NCBI RefSeq assembly: GCF_016093295.1
Contig: NZ_JAEDAL010000004.1
Span: 62,001-126,000, forward strand
Direction: 5' to 3'
DNA: 64,000 bases
Source: Inhella gelatinilytica
GTDB taxonomy: Bacteria; Pseudomonadota; Gammaproteobacteria; Burkholderiales; Burkholderiaceae_C
Below, piece after piece: positions 25,085-35,144 of the stretch (positions within the stretch are counted from its first letter, which is position 1; the number at the start of each line of letters is the position of its first letter). Made by a program: the position numbers and the translations under genes. The notes below the pieces were generated by a model. That model was not told where the DNA came from, made no database searches, and saw only the letters and a list, made by a program, of their open reading frames with translations.

Positions 25085-26092
25085 TCAAATCTCAGCCCGC
25101 GGATCGCGCGCCATCAAACGCCCCAAAGCTTGCTCGGGTCCGAGACGGCCTTCCAGCAGATCGACCACAATGGCTGTGATGGGCAAATCCTGGCCCAAAC
25201 GCTGACCACGCTCCAAAACCGTGCGGGCGCTGTATACCCCTTCGGCAACATGCCCCAGTTGGGCCAAAGCCTGCTGCAAGCTCAGACCTTGCGCCAGCAG
25301 CACCCCCACTCGGCGATTACGGCTGAGTTCGCCGGTTGCGGTCAGCACCAAGTCCCCAAGCCCCGACAGACCCAAAAAGGTTTCGGCGCGCGCGCCCAGG
25401 GCCAGCCCAAGCCGGGTCATCTCGGCCAGACCGCGCGTCAATAGCGCGGCCCGGGCATTGAGTCCTGGTGCCTCGGCCCACGCTTGCCGGGCCTCGGCGC
25501 GCTCGCGCAAGCCGTCTGCCACCCCGCCTGCGATGGCCATGACGTTCTTCACCGCGCCCCCCACCTCGACCCCGACCGGGTCAGCCGAGGTGTAGACCCG
25601 CAAGCGGTCCCCATGAAAGGCGGCCACTGCCAAATCGGAGACCACGGGCTCTTCAGCGGCGGCAACCAGGGCCGTGGGCTGCCCCCGAGCGACCTCTTGC
25701 GCAAAACTCGGGCCCGACAGCACACCCACAGCCCGTCGACCCACTTCGCGGGCGATCTCGTGTCCCAACAGCCCCGTGCCTGCCTCAAACCCTTTGCACA
25801 GCCACAGCAGGGGCGTATCGCCCGGACAGGCCTTCAGACACTCCCGAAGGCCCGACATGGGCGTGCCGATGATGACCAAGTCGGCGCCAGACACCGCGGT
25901 CTCCCGGTCGGTCGCCACCTGCAAGCCCGAAGGGAACACCTGACCTGGCAGGTAGCGCGCGTTGACGCGCTCGGTTTGCAAGGCGTGGGCTTGCGCGGCA
26001 TCACGGGCCCACAGGCGCACTTCATGGCGCCCTGCGGCTTGGATCGCCAGGGCCGTGCCCCAGGCGCCGGCCCCCAACACGGTGAGTTTCAT
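25085..26092 (-). CDS. gpsA: NAD(P)-dependent glycerol-3-phosphate dehydrogenase
   Basis: A 335-residue GpsA. The Rossmann motif is [12 protein letters not shown] (4-15), then [10 protein letters not shown], the substrate segment [20 protein letters not shown], the catalytic lysine in [20 protein letters not shown], and the C-terminal [19 protein letters not shown]. It reduces dihydroxyacetone phosphate to sn-glycerol-3-phosphate for phospholipid synthesis. It lies downstream of secB, and a terminator hairpin sits only 20 bases before its ATG; the GAGG Shine-Dalgarno lies just after the T-run. This leaves little room for a promoter of its own. Confidence 0.97.
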   Translation of the reverse strand: MKLTVLGAGAWGTALAIQAAGRHEVRLWARDAAQAHALQTERVNARYLPGQVFPSGLQVATDRETAVSGADLVIIGTPMSGLRECLKACPGDTPLLWLCKGFEAGTGLLGHEIAREVGRRAVGVLSGPSFAQEVARGQPTALVAAAEEPVVSDLAVAAFHGDRLRVYTSADPVGVEVGGAVKNVMAIAGGVADGLRERAEARQAWAEAPGLNARAALLTRGLAEMTRLGLALGARAETFLGLSGLGDLVLTATGELSRNRRVGVLLAQGLSLQQALAQLGHVAEGVYSARTVLERGQRLGQDLPITAIVVDLLEGRLGPEQALGRLMARDPRAEI

Positions 26093-26104
26093 ACGCTGGC
26101 CTCA

Positions 26105-26131
26105 AACAAAAAGCGCGCCTCAAAGGCGCGC
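26105..26131 (-). terminator. Terminator between secB and gpsA
   Basis: The minus strand has an 8-bp stem GCGCGCCT / AGGCGCGC (26131-26124 and 26120-26113, 3-base loop) followed by TTTTTGTTTGAGG. It lies 24 bases after the secB stop and 20 bases before the gpsA ATG. A good intrinsic terminator by sequence, although the same-strand gene starts right behind it. Confidence 0.8.
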
Positions 26132-26154
26132 CAGCGATTGTGCCGATGGGCCCA

Positions 26155-26616
26155 TCAGTTGGCGGTCACGCCAGCCGCTTGCTCGGCTTGTGCTTGTTGT
26201 TGCGCCTCAAACATGGCCTGGAAGTTCACTTCGCTGAGCAGCACCGGCGGGAAGCCCGCGCGGGTGCACATGTCCGAGACGATGGCGCGCAAGTACGGGT
26301 AAAGCATCTGCGGACACACCACCCCCAACACGCCTTGCAGCTGGTCGTCGGGCAGGTTGCGAATCTCAAAGATGCCCGCTTGCTTGGCCTCGATCAAAAA
26401 CAGCGTCTTGTCGCCCACTTTCGTGGTCACCGTGGCCGTCACACTGACCTCAAAGAAACCCTCGTTGATGGGTTCGGCAGCCAAGGTCAGGTTGATGTCC
26501 ACCTGCGGCTGGCCCTGCTCCAACAGGATGGCCGGGGCATTGGGCTGCTCCAGCGACAAGTCCTTGAGGTACATGCGCTGGATGTTGAACACGGGTTGCA
26601 GGTTCTCGTCAGACAT
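26155..26616 (-). CDS. secB: Protein-export chaperone SecB
   Basis: A 153-residue SecB. It has [22 protein letters not shown] near the N-terminus, then [13 protein letters not shown], and the conserved [20 protein letters not shown] and [17 protein letters not shown]. SecB is a cytoplasmic tetramer that keeps preproteins unfolded and delivers them to SecA. It is third in rhodanese-grxC-secB, with 50 bases after grxC. The linkage grxC-secB-gpsA is a familiar proteobacterial arrangement. Confidence 0.97.
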   Translation of the reverse strand: MSDENLQPVFNIQRMYLKDLSLEQPNAPAILLEQGQPQVDINLTLAAEPINEGFFEVSVTATVTTKVGDKTLFLIEAKQAGIFEIRNLPDDQLQGVLGVVCPQMLYPYLRAIVSDMCTRAGFPPVLLSEVNFQAMFEAQQQAQAEQAAGVTAN

Positions 26617-26666
26617 GAATGGCTTTCAAATGGAAATAAAGGCCCCGGACGGGCCAAAGCCCGCCA

Positions 26667-26927
26667 TTATCCCTGCAGCAAGGGAATCAAGCCGCCCGCC
26701 CGATCCAGTGCGGTGAGGTCGTCACACCCCCCGACGTGGGTCGCGCCGATGAAGATCTGCGGCACGGTCCGCCGGCCGGTCAGGCTCATCATGTGGTCGC
26801 GCGCCTGGGGGTCCAAGTCGATTCGAATCTCTTCGATCTGCTGAACGCCCCGCTGGGCAAGCAGTTGTTTGGCACGGATGCAGTACGGGCACACCTGGGT
26901 GGTGTACATGCGCACGGTCTGCATCAT
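26667..26927 (-). CDS. grxC: Glutaredoxin 3 (GrxC)
   Basis: An 86-residue glutaredoxin with the dithiol active site CPYC (13-16), the cis-proline segment TVPQIFIG, and the glutathione-binding GGCDDLTAL. It reduces protein disulfides and glutathione mixed disulfides in the cytoplasm. Two ATG codons in tandem (26927 and 26924) are possible starts; the first overlaps the rhodanese stop by four bases. Co-transcribed with rhodanese and secB. Confidence 0.96.
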   Translation of the reverse strand: MMQTVRMYTTQVCPYCIRAKQLLAQRGVQQIEEIRIDLDPQARDHMMSLTGRRTVPQIFIGATHVGGCDDLTALDRAGGLIPLLQG

Positions 26928-27337
26928 GCGCCCCCCTTTTCAACGGGCAAATTGGCTTCGCGCCAAGCATTCATCCCGCCCGCCAGCACCACCACCTTCT
27001 CGTGGCCGAGCTTTTGCAGCTGTCGGGCCGCGCGGCCCGCGCGCATGCCGCTGGCGCATAGCAGCACGATGGGCAGGGACTTGTTGCTGGGCAGTGCCTT
27101 GGCACCCGCCTCAATTTGACCCAGCGGCAGGCTGCGCGCGCCCGCTGCATGGCCAGCCGCATATTCGGCCGGCTCACACACGTCCACCAGCACCGCTTTT
27201 TCGCGGTTCATCAGACGCACGGCCTCCGAGGCCGAAACCCCGGCCGTCTTACCGGACAGGCTGGGCCACATCAAGGCCAAACCCGCCCCCACAGCCAACG
27301 CCACCAGATGCCAGTTCTGGCTCAAAAAATCGATCAC
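26924..27337 (-). CDS. Membrane-anchored rhodanese-like sulfurtransferase
   Basis: A 137-residue protein with one N-terminal membrane helix (about 8-25) and a single rhodanese domain. The active-site cysteine lies in LLCASGMRAGRAA, the six-residue loop of rhodanese catalytic sites, and the N-terminal LVDVCEPAEYAAGHAAGA is typical. It may carry persulfide sulfur at the inner membrane. No ATG is in frame. The GTG at 27337 follows GGGGGC by a suitable distance; a TTG at 27355 is the alternative. It is the first gene of the rhodanese-grxC-secB unit. Confidence 0.9.
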   Translation of the reverse strand: MIDFLSQNWHLVALAVGAGLALMWPSLSGKTAGVSASEAVRLMNREKAVLVDVCEPAEYAAGHAAGARSLPLGQIEAGAKALPSNKSLPIVLLCASGMRAGRAARQLQKLGHEKVVVLAGGMNAWREANLPVEKGGA

Positions 27338-27442
27338 GGTCGTGCCCCCATACAAGAGGCGAGATTTTAGGCGTCAGCCCAAAACCCGACCGACCAGCGG
27401 GCCTTGGGGCGCGGGACCGGTGAGCTGCCCCGGGGCTTGCGC

Positions 27443-28957
27443 TCAGTGCAAGCGGAAGATGGACACGGCTTGTTGCAGGCCTTGCGCTTGTTGCTCCAGA
27501 CTGCTCGCCGCTGCCGCAGCCTCCTCCACCAAGGCCGCGTTTTGTTGCGTCATTTGGTCAATCTGCATGATGGACTCGTTGACCTGCCCGATGCCTTCGC
27601 TTTGCTCCGTGGAGGCGGCCGTGATTTCGGCAATGATGTCGGTGACACGCTGCACGCTGGCCACGATTTCGGTCATCGTCTTGCCGGCATCCTGGACCAG
27701 TCGACTGCCCGACTCAACCCGGTCCACGCTGGCGCCAATCAAAGCTTTGATTTCCTTGGCCGCCTCGGCACTGCGCCCGGCCAGACTGCGGACCTCACCG
27801 GCCACCACCGCAAACCCACGGCCCTGCTCACCCGCCCGCGCCGCTTCCACAGCCGCATTCAAGGCCAGGATGTTGGTTTGGAAGGCGATGCCATCGATCA
27901 CGCCGATGATGTCGGCAATCTTTTTGGACGAGGTGTTGATGTCGTTCATGGTGTGCACCACCTGATCGACCACTTGCCCGCCGCGCTGGGCCACTTCGGC
28001 GGCCGAACCCGCCAACTGATTGGCTTGCCGCGCGGCATCCGCGCTGTGGCGCACGGCCTCGGTCAGTGTGCGCATGGTGGAGGACGTGGACTCCAAGGAG
28101 CCCGCTTGCTTTTCCGTTCGCACCGACAAGTCCTGGTTACCAATGGCAATCTCTTGCGAAGCGGTCCCCATAGAGTCAGTGCCCGAGCGTACGTTTCGCA
28201 CGATGCTCGCAAGCCCTTGTGCCATTTCCTGCACCGCGGCCAGCAAGCTCGCATCTGCGCCTGGCGCCACCTGGATGTCTTGGGACAAGTCCCCCTGCGC
28301 CATGCGCTGCATCACTTCACGAGCGTACTCCGGCTCGCCTCCCAGTTGACGCCACACATTGCCGATAACCCATGCACTGGACGCGAACAGGCCGAGAACG
28401 ATAACCGCCCCCAAAGCCACGGTGACCCACACACCACGACTCACACCGCCGCGCGCATCGGACAACCCACTGTCAAAACCCTCTCGCGCCAACTTGCGGG
28501 CTGAGGCCAGACTAGTTTGCAAGTCCTTGAGCGTGTCCTGCATGCGTTTGACTGCTGCATTGCTGTCACCCTGCTTGATGTCCATGAGGATTTCAGCTGC
28601 CCCCACGGCTGCACCGTAATACGCCTCAAAGTCTTTGGTGAGCTTGTTCGTCGCGTCAGCGTGCCGGGGCAGAGCCTTGAGAGAACTCAGGAGCTTGCGC
28701 AACTCGCTCGCCCGCTGACCCGCCTCCTCCAGACGCTTCTTTTCGCCCTCAGCCACCGCACTTTGCACCAAGCCCACCAACGCCTCCAAATGGGCATTGA
28801 ACTGCGTGGTCTGGTCCATGTATGGGTAGTCGGCATCGCCGACTTCCTGAATCAGACTGGAAGTGCGCGCCGAAAGCGTCACCAGCAGGATGATCCCCAG
28901 CGCAAAAATCACGGCCGCCCCAATGGGCAGGGTCCAAATGCGTGTCTTGACCTTCAT
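27443..28957 (-). CDS. Methyl-accepting chemotaxis protein
   Basis: A 504-residue Tar-like chemoreceptor. It has a membrane helix at about 11-30, a periplasmic four-helix-type ligand region to about 185, a second helix at about 186-207, a HAMP domain ([23 protein letters not shown]), and a long signalling coiled coil. The conserved hairpin tip reads [39 protein letters not shown]. There is no CheR-tethering pentapeptide at the C-terminus (ends IFRLH). The start at 28957 has a GGAG sequence eight bases upstream. The gene stands alone; the ligand is unknown and no che genes other than the pilus set are in the window. Confidence 0.95.
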   Translation of the reverse strand: MKVKTRIWTLPIGAAVIFALGIILLVTLSARTSSLIQEVGDADYPYMDQTTQFNAHLEALVGLVQSAVAEGEKKRLEEAGQRASELRKLLSSLKALPRHADATNKLTKDFEAYYGAAVGAAEILMDIKQGDSNAAVKRMQDTLKDLQTSLASARKLAREGFDSGLSDARGGVSRGVWVTVALGAVIVLGLFASSAWVIGNVWRQLGGEPEYAREVMQRMAQGDLSQDIQVAPGADASLLAAVQEMAQGLASIVRNVRSGTDSMGTASQEIAIGNQDLSVRTEKQAGSLESTSSTMRTLTEAVRHSADAARQANQLAGSAAEVAQRGGQVVDQVVHTMNDINTSSKKIADIIGVIDGIAFQTNILALNAAVEAARAGEQGRGFAVVAGEVRSLAGRSAEAAKEIKALIGASVDRVESGSRLVQDAGKTMTEIVASVQRVTDIIAEITAASTEQSEGIGQVNESIMQIDQMTQQNAALVEEAAAAASSLEQQAQGLQQAVSIFRLH

Positions 28958-29171
28958 GACGGACGCTCCAAGAAAGTATTGAGTCTGTCGGTCTTCCCTA
29001 CGGCTGACTGTACGGCGCGGCGCCCGTGGGGTCACCCCTTGCACCCTGGGATTTCCCCCCGGTGTGTCGCTTTGCGGAGAAAGTCGACTCGCCGCATCAC
29101 GGACCGCTCACGCAGCCCGGCGGGTGCCCCTTCCCTAGAATTGGGGCTTTCCCTCCCCACCCTGAACCGAC

Positions 29172-29906
29172 ATGCACAAGCTCGTCCTGCTGCGCCACGG
29201 CGAATCGACCTGGAATCTGGAAAACCGTTTCACCGGCTGGACGGACGTCCCCCTGACGGCCACGGGCGTGGCCCAAGCGCAAGCGGCTGGCCGACTGCTC
29301 AAAGCCGAGGGCTATGACTTTGATGTGGCGTACACCTCGGTGCTCAGCCGGGCCATTTGGACCTTGTGGCATTGCCTGGATGGTTTGGAGCGCACTTGGC
29401 TGCCTATTCGTCACGACTGGCGCCTGAACGAGCGGCACTACGGGGGCCTGCAAGGCCTGAACAAGACCGAAACGGCGCAGAAATACGGGGACGATCAGGT
29501 GTTGGTCTGGCGCCGCAGCTACGACGTGCCGCCGCCGGCCTTGGAGGCGGGTGACCCCCGCAGTGAGCGCGGCGACCGTCGCTACGACGGCGTGGATGTG
29601 CCTCTGACCGAGTGCCTGAAAGACACCGTGGCGCGCGTCATCCCCTACTGGAACGACAGCATCGCGCCAGCCATCCGCAGCGGCCAGCGGGTGCTGATTG
29701 CCGCCCACGGCAACAGCCTGCGCGCCCTGATCAAGCATCTGGATGGCATTTCAGACGGCGACATCGTGGGTCTGAACATCCCCAATGGCGTGCCGCTGGT
29801 TTATGAACTGGACGCAGATCTGAAACCGATCAAAAGCTACTACCTGGGTGATGCCGAGGCCATTGCAGCAGCAGCCGCGGCCGTGGCCAACCAGGGCAAG
29901 AAGTAA
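29172..29906 (+). CDS. gpmA: 2,3-bisphosphoglycerate-dependent phosphoglycerate mutase
   Basis: A 244-residue GpmA. The catalytic histidine is His9 in [10 protein letters not shown], followed by [25 protein letters not shown] and the second histidine in [15 protein letters not shown]. It interconverts 3- and 2-phosphoglycerate in glycolysis and gluconeogenesis. The C-terminus is alanine-rich. It is divergent from the chemoreceptor across 214 bases and convergent with plsC, with only four bases between the stops. Confidence 0.97.
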   Translation: MHKLVLLRHGESTWNLENRFTGWTDVPLTATGVAQAQAAGRLLKAEGYDFDVAYTSVLSRAIWTLWHCLDGLERTWLPIRHDWRLNERHYGGLQGLNKTETAQKYGDDQVLVWRRSYDVPPPALEAGDPRSERGDRRYDGVDVPLTECLKDTVARVIPYWNDSIAPAIRSGQRVLIAAHGNSLRALIKHLDGISDGDIVGLNIPNGVPLVYELDADLKPIKSYYLGDAEAIAAAAAAVANQGKK

Positions 29907-29910
29907 CACG

Positions 29911-30651
29911 TCAGGGCCGCAGCAGGGCGGCCTGAATCACGCCGCGCGTGGCCTCGGCCAGGGCGCGGCGTTCCATCCCTTCGGTCGGAAGCGCTGGCAA
30001 CAGGCGCAATTCGGCCTGCAAACCCCGGGCCGTCGCCAAGCGCCACAACGACTGCAGCAGCGTGGTCTCGCCCACGAATTGCGCCGCCTGGGCGAATCGT
30101 TCATCCGCCGTAAAAAACCGCAGCGCCAGCGGCTGGAGCGGCGCCTGGACCGCCAAGGCGGACTGCAACAGGTTGGCATGGAAGGGCAACAGTTCAGCGC
30201 CGGGCCCTGTGGTCCCCTCAGGAAAGACGGCGACGGTTTCCCCACGCTGCAGCGCCTCAGCACAGTGGTGGACGACCCGCAACGCGTCCCGCTTTTTCTC
30301 CCGCTCAATGAAGAGCGTACCGGCGGCAGCCACCATCCAGCCAATGAGGGGCCAGTGGCGAACGTCCGCCTTGGACACAAACCGCGCCTGCGGCAGGGCC
30401 GCATGCACACAGGCGATGTCCAGCCAGCTGACGTGGTTCAACACCACCAAGCTGGCCGGAGCGACCGTCCCCTCTTGAATCACCGAGAGCCGGACCCCCA
30501 GCGCTCGCAGCAAGCCCTCGCTCCAGCGCTGGATGTGCCACTGCCGCCCCACCGCATCGCGGCGGGGAAAGACAACGGCAACCGTCAGCAGACCGCGCAG
30601 CACATGCGCCGCCACCCGCAGCAGACGCCAGAGCCCCCGCAGCCCGCGCAT
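29911..30651 (-). CDS. 1-acyl-sn-glycerol-3-phosphate acyltransferase (PlsC-like)
   Basis: A 246-residue lysophosphatidate acyltransferase-like protein. It has an N-terminal hydrophobic segment and the acyltransferase motif NHVSWLD (HX4D variant: His-x-x-x-x-Asp), followed by LFIEREKKRDA and VFPEGTTGPGAELLPFHANLL. It should acylate lysophosphatidic acid at the inner membrane. The ATG at 30651 overlaps the PyrX stop by one base (TGATG), so it ends the pyrimidine operon. The reading frame stays open upstream, but that part is antisense-free overlap with pyrX and has no start signal. Confidence 0.92.
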   Translation of the reverse strand: MRGLRGLWRLLRVAAHVLRGLLTVAVVFPRRDAVGRQWHIQRWSEGLLRALGVRLSVIQEGTVAPASLVVLNHVSWLDIACVHAALPQARFVSKADVRHWPLIGWMVAAAGTLFIEREKKRDALRVVHHCAEALQRGETVAVFPEGTTGPGAELLPFHANLLQSALAVQAPLQPLALRFFTADERFAQAAQFVGETTLLQSLWRLATARGLQAELRLLPALPTEGMERRALAEATRGVIQAALLRP

Positions 30652-31937
30652 CAAGCCGCGTAAACCCGGCGACCTGCCAGCCACGTGCCGCGCACCCGAC
30701 CCTTGAGTTCGAGGCCGCAACGGTCGAAGGCAAAGGGCGTGTGTTTGGATCGGCTCACCAGAGTCTCGTCCCGCACCGTCCAACGAGCCTGCGGATCGAG
30801 CCAACACAAATCGGCCGGGCCGCCCACGGTCAAACGGCCGGTGGTGGCATCCAATACGGCCCCCGCCCGCGCGGTAATGGGCGCGAGCGCCTGCAAGGGG
30901 CTCAGGGCTTGCTGTTCACCCCAGTGCAGGGCCAACCCAAGAAGCAACTCCAGCGCCGTGGCGCCCGGCTGGCTCTCCGCAAAGGGCAGCGTCTTGCCAT
31001 CGGCATCCACCGGCACGTGGTCCGAGACCAGGGCATCCAGGGTGCCGTCGGCCAGCGCCGCACGCAGCGCATCGCGGTCCCGCTGCTGCCGCAGCGGCGG
31101 TTCCACCCGTGCCGTGGTGTCAAAAAAGCCAATGTCGGTATCCAACAGGTGCAGCGAGTGCACCGACACATCGGCCGTGACGGGCAAGCCCTCGGCCTTG
31201 GCTGCTCGCAGCAGAGCCACCCCCTGGTGCGTGGAGAGGCGCTGAACATGCACGGCGGCGCCGGTGGCGCGCATCAATTCAAACAGCGTGTGCAGGGCAA
31301 TGCTCTCCGCCATCGCCGGCAAGCCCGACAGGCCCAATCGGGTCGCCAGCGGGCCGCTGGCGGCAACCCCTCCCCCCAAAAAGCTGTCCACCGGGCGCAA
31401 CCACACCCGATGCCCGAAGCTGGCGGCGTATTGCAGGGCGCGCCAAAGTACGGCTGTGTTGCGCACGGGCTTCTCACTCTGAGACAAGCCCACACAGCCG
31501 GCCTGGGTCAAGGCCCCCATCTCGGCCAAGGCTTCCCCGGCCAATCCGCGGGTCAGCGCCCCCAAGGGCAGCACCCGGGCTTTGCCCGCCCGGGCCGTGC
31601 GCTGCATCAGCATTTCAACCAGACCGGGCTCGTCCAGCACGGGGTCCGTGTCGGGTGGACAGACCAACGTGGTCACGCCACCCGCCGCCGCCGCCGCGAG
31701 CTCCGAATCCACCCCGCCCTCGAGCGCCGACCCACTGGCCCGCAGGCGCGCGTGCAAGTCCACCAAACCGGGCAGGAGCCACGTGCCCTGCGCGTCAAGG
31801 CACGCCTCCGCTTCGAATCCCGCGGGCAATTCACCCAGCGCCACGATGCGCCCTTCTTGAATTGCCACATCCCCCACGCGATCCAATCCCGAAGCGGGAT
31901 CAAGGATTCGCGCACCCTGAAACACCAAATTGCTCAT
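30651..31937 (-). CDS. pyrX: Dihydroorotase-like PyrX (probably non-catalytic ATCase subunit)
   Basis: A 428-residue amidohydrolase-fold protein of the class I dihydroorotase type. Most metal-site residues are lost. The HxH pair reads DLHARLR (His62 kept, second His is Arg64), the FSDDG loop reads LSQSE (151-155), the later histidines are replaced ([16 protein letters not shown]), and only Asp306 in LVSDHVP remains. Pseudomonads and relatives encode such a PyrC-prime protein next to pyrB; it forms the structural partner of aspartate carbamoyltransferase and does no catalysis. The gene overlaps pyrB by four bases. A true dihydroorotase must be encoded elsewhere. Confidence 0.9.
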   Translation of the reverse strand: MSNLVFQGARILDPASGLDRVGDVAIQEGRIVALGELPAGFEAEACLDAQGTWLLPGLVDLHARLRASGSALEGGVDSELAAAAAGGVTTLVCPPDTDPVLDEPGLVEMLMQRTARAGKARVLPLGALTRGLAGEALAEMGALTQAGCVGLSQSEKPVRNTAVLWRALQYAASFGHRVWLRPVDSFLGGGVAASGPLATRLGLSGLPAMAESIALHTLFELMRATGAAVHVQRLSTHQGVALLRAAKAEGLPVTADVSVHSLHLLDTDIGFFDTTARVEPPLRQQRDRDALRAALADGTLDALVSDHVPVDADGKTLPFAESQPGATALELLLGLALHWGEQQALSPLQALAPITARAGAVLDATTGRLTVGGPADLCWLDPQARWTVRDETLVSRSKHTPFAFDRCGLELKGRVRGTWLAGRRVYAA

Positions 31938-32896
31938 GCTTCGTTCCCTGCCAGGATGGCCATCACTGCCATGCGAACCGCAATCCCAAAACTGACTTGC
32001 GGCAGGATGACCGAATGCGGCCCATCGGCCACTTCAGAGGCAATTTCCACCCCGCGGTTGATGGGGCCCGGATGCATGACGATGGCATCGGGCTTGGCCC
32101 ACTGCAAGCGCTCCGGGGTCAGGCCGTAGTGTTGGAAATACTCGCCCGAGCTGGGCAGCAGGGCGCCACTCATGCGCTCGTTTTGCAAGCGCAGCATGAT
32201 GACCACATCGCAACCCCGGATGCCTTCTTCCAGGTCGTGGCAGACGCGCACGCCCATTTCGCGCAGGTCCCCCGGCACCAGGGTCTTGGGTCCGACGGCT
32301 CGGATGTCCGGAACGCCCAGGGTGCTGAGCGCATGAATGTCCGAGCGCGCCACGCGCGAGTGCACGATGTCGCCCACGATCGCCACCGACAGTTGCGTGA
32401 AATCACGCTTGTAGTGGCGGATCGTGTACATGTCCAAGAGGCCCTGCGTGGGGTGCGAGTGGCGGCCATCCCCCGCGTTCACCACATGCACATGCGGTGC
32501 ACAGTGCTGGGCGATCAGGTAAGGCGCCCCGCTTTCACTGTGTCGCACGACAAACATGTCGGCGTGCATGGCACTCAAGTTGGCCACGGTGTCCAGCAGG
32601 GTTTCGCCCTTGGCCGTCGAACTGCGGGCGATATCGAGGTTCAGCACATCGGCGCTCAAGCGCTTGGCCGCGATCTCAAACGTGGTGCGCGTGCGGGTGC
32701 TGTTCTCAAAGAACAAGTTGAACACCGACTTGCCGCGCAGCAGGGGCACCTTTTTGACGTCGCGGTCGGACACCGAGACGAAGGTCGAGGCGGTATCCAG
32801 AATGTGCGTCAGCACCGCCTGGGGCAGGCCCTCGATTGACAGCAAGTGAATCAACTCGCCGTGCTTGTTGAGTTGGGGGTGTCGGCGTGAAATCAA
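31934..32896 (-). CDS. pyrB: Aspartate carbamoyltransferase catalytic subunit
   Basis: A 320-residue PyrB. The carbamoyl-phosphate site is [11 protein letters not shown] (STRTRT at 66-71), with [20 protein letters not shown] and the aspartate site MLRLQNERM, and [12 protein letters not shown] near the C-terminus. It makes N-carbamoyl-aspartate, the committed step of pyrimidine synthesis. The start appears to be TTG at 32896, overlapping the pyrR stop (TTGA), and gives the family's usual N-terminus ([16 protein letters not shown]). No in-frame ATG fits. A regulatory PyrI gene is absent, as expected when PyrX is the partner. Confidence 0.96.
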   Translation of the reverse strand: MISRRHPQLNKHGELIHLLSIEGLPQAVLTHILDTASTFVSVSDRDVKKVPLLRGKSVFNLFFENSTRTRTTFEIAAKRLSADVLNLDIARSSTAKGETLLDTVANLSAMHADMFVVRHSESGAPYLIAQHCAPHVHVVNAGDGRHSHPTQGLLDMYTIRHYKRDFTQLSVAIVGDIVHSRVARSDIHALSTLGVPDIRAVGPKTLVPGDLREMGVRVCHDLEEGIRGCDVVIMLRLQNERMSGALLPSSGEYFQHYGLTPERLQWAKPDAIVMHPGPINRGVEIASEVADGPHSVILPQVSFGIAVRMAVMAILAGNEA

Positions 32897-33408
32897 AGCT
32901 TCACCTCTTCAACGTCAAGGGTCAGATTCAGGCCCTCTTTGCGCAGATGCAGTCGCTGCCGGGCCGGCAGCGATATCCGCGCCGCCGCGATGTCGGCTTG
33001 GATGGGCAATTCCCGCCCGTTTCGATCCACCAGCACGGCGAGTGCCACCCGGGCGGGCCGTCCAAAGTCAAACAACTCGTTCAAGACCGCGCGCGTGGTG
33101 CGTCCTGTCCACAGCACATCGTCCACCAGGAGCACTGGCGCCCCGTCAATCGACTGCGGCAGGCGCGTGGCGTCGGTCGTTGGCGCCAGGCCCCGAGAGC
33201 CAAAGTCATCCCGATGCAGACGACTGGAAATCACCCCCGCGGCGCCGGAACGCCCCAAGTCTTGATGGAGCCGTTCAGCCAACCAGGCCCCACCGCTCCA
33301 AATCCCCACGAGGTGAGCGCCCACCCAATCCGGGCGGGCCAAGAACGCCCGCACCTGCGCCAACAGCTCGGCGTACAGGGTTTCGGCGTCCAAAGCCAAA
33401 TTGCTCAT
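32893..33408 (-). CDS. pyrR: PyrR, pyrimidine regulatory protein / uracil phosphoribosyltransferase
   Basis: A 171-residue PyrR-like protein with the PRPP-binding motif [15 protein letters not shown] (93-107) and the family segments [13 protein letters not shown] and [18 protein letters not shown]. In Bacillus PyrR binds pyr mRNA and causes attenuation, and also has uracil phosphoribosyltransferase activity. In proteobacteria its regulatory role is less clear. I see no convincing attenuator in front of pyrR, because ruvX overlaps its start. It overlaps pyrB by four bases. Confidence 0.93.
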   Translation of the reverse strand: MSNLALDAETLYAELLAQVRAFLARPDWVGAHLVGIWSGGAWLAERLHQDLGRSGAAGVISSRLHRDDFGSRGLAPTTDATRLPQSIDGAPVLLVDDVLWTGRTTRAVLNELFDFGRPARVALAVLVDRNGRELPIQADIAAARISLPARQRLHLRKEGLNLTLDVEEVKL

Positions 33409-33827
33409 GACGAACTTTCTCGAAAAAATTGCTCCAAGATCAGCGCTGCCGCGGCCGCATCGAGGTCGCGTGCACCTTGCGCGGCGGCTTCCACACTCGT
33501 GTAGCGCTCATCCACCTCATACACCGGCTTGTGAAAACGGCCTCGAAGCGAGGCCGCGAACTTCTGGGCTGCCGCCGTCATGGCATGGGGCTGACCGTCC
33601 GGGTGTCGCGGCACACCCACCACCAAGGCGTCGGGCTGCCACTCCGCCAGCAAGCGTTCGATCGCGGGGAACACCGCCTTGCCCGACTCCCGCAGAGTCG
33701 TCAAGGCCCGGGCCTGGCCGGTCAAGCGGGACCCGGTGGCGACGCCAACGCGCTTGAGCCCAAAATCGAAGGCCAAGGGGCATTGCGCCTCCGAGGGGTG
33801 AAGCCCGCCCCGCGCCGGACCGCTCAT
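33405..33827 (-). CDS. ruvX: RuvX/YqgF, putative Holliday junction resolvase
   Basis: A 140-residue RNase H-fold protein of the YqgF family. The acidic catalytic residues are in LAFDFGLKRVGVA, YEVDERYTS and DLDAAAAALILEQFF. YqgF is implicated in 16S rRNA 5'-end maturation in E. coli and in Holliday junction cleavage in other bacteria. The ATG at 33827 overlaps the yqgE stop by four bases, and its own stop overlaps the pyrR start. The yqgE-ruvX pair is a standard proteobacterial arrangement. Confidence 0.95.
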   Translation of the reverse strand: MSGPARGGLHPSEAQCPLAFDFGLKRVGVATGSRLTGQARALTTLRESGKAVFPAIERLLAEWQPDALVVGVPRHPDGQPHAMTAAAQKFAASLRGRFHKPVYEVDERYTSVEAAAQGARDLDAAAAALILEQFFRESSS

Positions 33828-34402
33828 GCGTGCCCTGCCTCTTGACTGAGCATGCGCGGGTCCACGCCCAAGAGGGCGAGCGCTTTGTCATAGCGTTGCT
33901 CGACCGGCGTGTCAAAGATCAACGCGGGCTGAGCATCCACCGTCAGCCAGCCGTTGCGGCTGATTTCGTCTTCGAGTTGGCCCGCGCCCCAGCCGCTGTA
34001 CCCCAAGGTGACCAGCAGCTTGCGGGGCCCCGCACCGTGGCTGAGCGCTTCCAGCACGTCGCGGCTGGTGGTCATCTCCAGGCCGCCCGGGATGGCCAGC
34101 GAGGCGTTGTAGTGCCCGCCCTCCTCGTCCAGTTTCTCGTGCAGGACGAAACCCCGCTCGGTTTGGACGGGCCCGCCGAAGTACACCGGCTGACCGCGCA
34201 AATCGTCGCGCGTCAAGTTCAGATCGACCTTTTCCAGCAGGCCATCCAGCGTCAAATCAATGGGCTTGTTGATCACCAAGCCCAAGGCACCTTGATCGTT
34301 GTGCTCGCACAAATAGACCACGGCGCCAGAGAACGTGTCGTCGCCCATGCCGGGCATGGCGATGAGGAATTGATTGGTGAGATCCATGGAGGCCTTGGGC
34401 AT
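33824..34402 (-). CDS. YqgE/AlgH family protein
   Basis: A 192-residue member of the UPF0301 (YqgE/AlgH) family, function unknown. Family segments seen are LTNQFLIAMPGMGDDTFSGAVVYLCEHNDQGALGLVINKP, VYFGGPVQTERGFVLH and LVTLGYSGWGAGQLEDEI. It is the first gene of the operon yqgE-ruvX-pyrR-pyrB-pyrX-plsC, all overlapping by one or four bases. ATG codons at 34402 and 34387 are possible starts. Only 46 bases separate it from the upstream hemerythrin-like gene on the same strand. Confidence 0.95.
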   Translation of the reverse strand: MPKASMDLTNQFLIAMPGMGDDTFSGAVVYLCEHNDQGALGLVINKPIDLTLDGLLEKVDLNLTRDDLRGQPVYFGGPVQTERGFVLHEKLDEEGGHYNASLAIPGGLEMTTSRDVLEALSHGAGPRKLLVTLGYSGWGAGQLEDEISRNGWLTVDAQPALIFDTPVEQRYDKALALLGVDPRMLSQEAGHA

Positions 34403-34448
34403 ACCGCCATTTTAGGGAATGCCCCAGATTCGACTGGGCCCCCGCCCC

Positions 34449-34994
34449 TCAATAAAAGTTCAAATCCCCGCGCTGATCGGCCATGGCGTACAACTCCCGG
34501 TCCTCGCGCTCAATCCGGTCCCGCAAGGCCGTCAAGAAACCCGTGACCTCGGATTCAAACGCCTCCGGATGGGCCTCAATGGACGAGGCACTGGCCCAGC
34601 GCTGGCCCAGTTGAACAAAGACGCCCGCCATGCCCCCCATTTCACCGGCAAAGTCCTTGGCCAAGTTCGCCAGGTCCTCGTGCATGTGGTTCAGCAGGGC
34701 GGGGTACATGAAGCAGTCCTCGGCAATCAGGTGGGTTTCCAACCGGCCCAGCAGCCGACTCAAGCACTCGCGCACCTGGGACGCACTGCCGCTGCGCCGG
34801 AAGGCCGCCAAACAGGACTCCAACTGCGTGGCCAGCGCCAGCAGCTCTTGATGCTGGTCCCGAAACAACTGCGTGGGCGGCGGCCCAGACGGGTCGGGGG
34901 GCGCCCGGAGCGGCAGCCCCAAGGCGCGGCCCCACCGCCACAGTGCGCGGCGCAGGGCTAAGAGCCAGGTTGCGGAAGGGTCGCCCAGCGGCAT
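34449..34994 (-). CDS. Hemerythrin-like HHE-domain protein
   Basis: A 181-residue protein. After a basic, tryptophan-rich N-terminal stretch (1-35) comes a hemerythrin/HHE-type helical bundle: DQHQELLALATQLE, then RLETHLIAEDCFMYPALL and HMHEDLANLAKDF carry His and Glu residues in the usual di-iron spacing. Such domains sense or store O2 or deal with nitrosative and iron stress. The long open frame upstream is the antisense of the photolyase gene and is not coding. The start at 34994 is chosen for the domain length. It is divergent from the photolyase gene. Confidence 0.82.
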   Translation of the reverse strand: MPLGDPSATWLLALRRALWRWGRALGLPLRAPPDPSGPPPTQLFRDQHQELLALATQLESCLAAFRRSGSASQVRECLSRLLGRLETHLIAEDCFMYPALLNHMHEDLANLAKDFAGEMGGMAGVFVQLGQRWASASSIEAHPEAFESEVTGFLTALRDRIEREDRELYAMADQRGDLNFY

Positions 34995-35144
34995 GGTTAG
35001 TGAACTTCCAGGGCCGAGGGCCCATGAACACCCTGGGAACATAGCAGAGGCTTGTGACGCAGAGCCAACAAAGGCCCAGCGCGAATAGGGGCATGTCGCC
35101 GGCGGCTCGACGCCCACCTCCCACCTCCAGCCGACACTCCGCGA

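Noticed and set aside
28960-29020. Possible flagellar sigma-28 promoter before the chemoreceptor
   Set aside because: Only a partial match (CCGACAGA against GCCGATAA) with no convincing upstream box.
1733-33827. One- and four-base gene overlaps read as frameshifts
   Set aside because: TGATG and ATGA junctions occur between complete genes with normal family lengths, so they are translational coupling, not sequence errors.
34403-34448. Imperfect hairpin between hemerythrin-like gene and yqgE
   Set aside because: One stem mismatch and no T-run on either strand; too weak to call a terminator.
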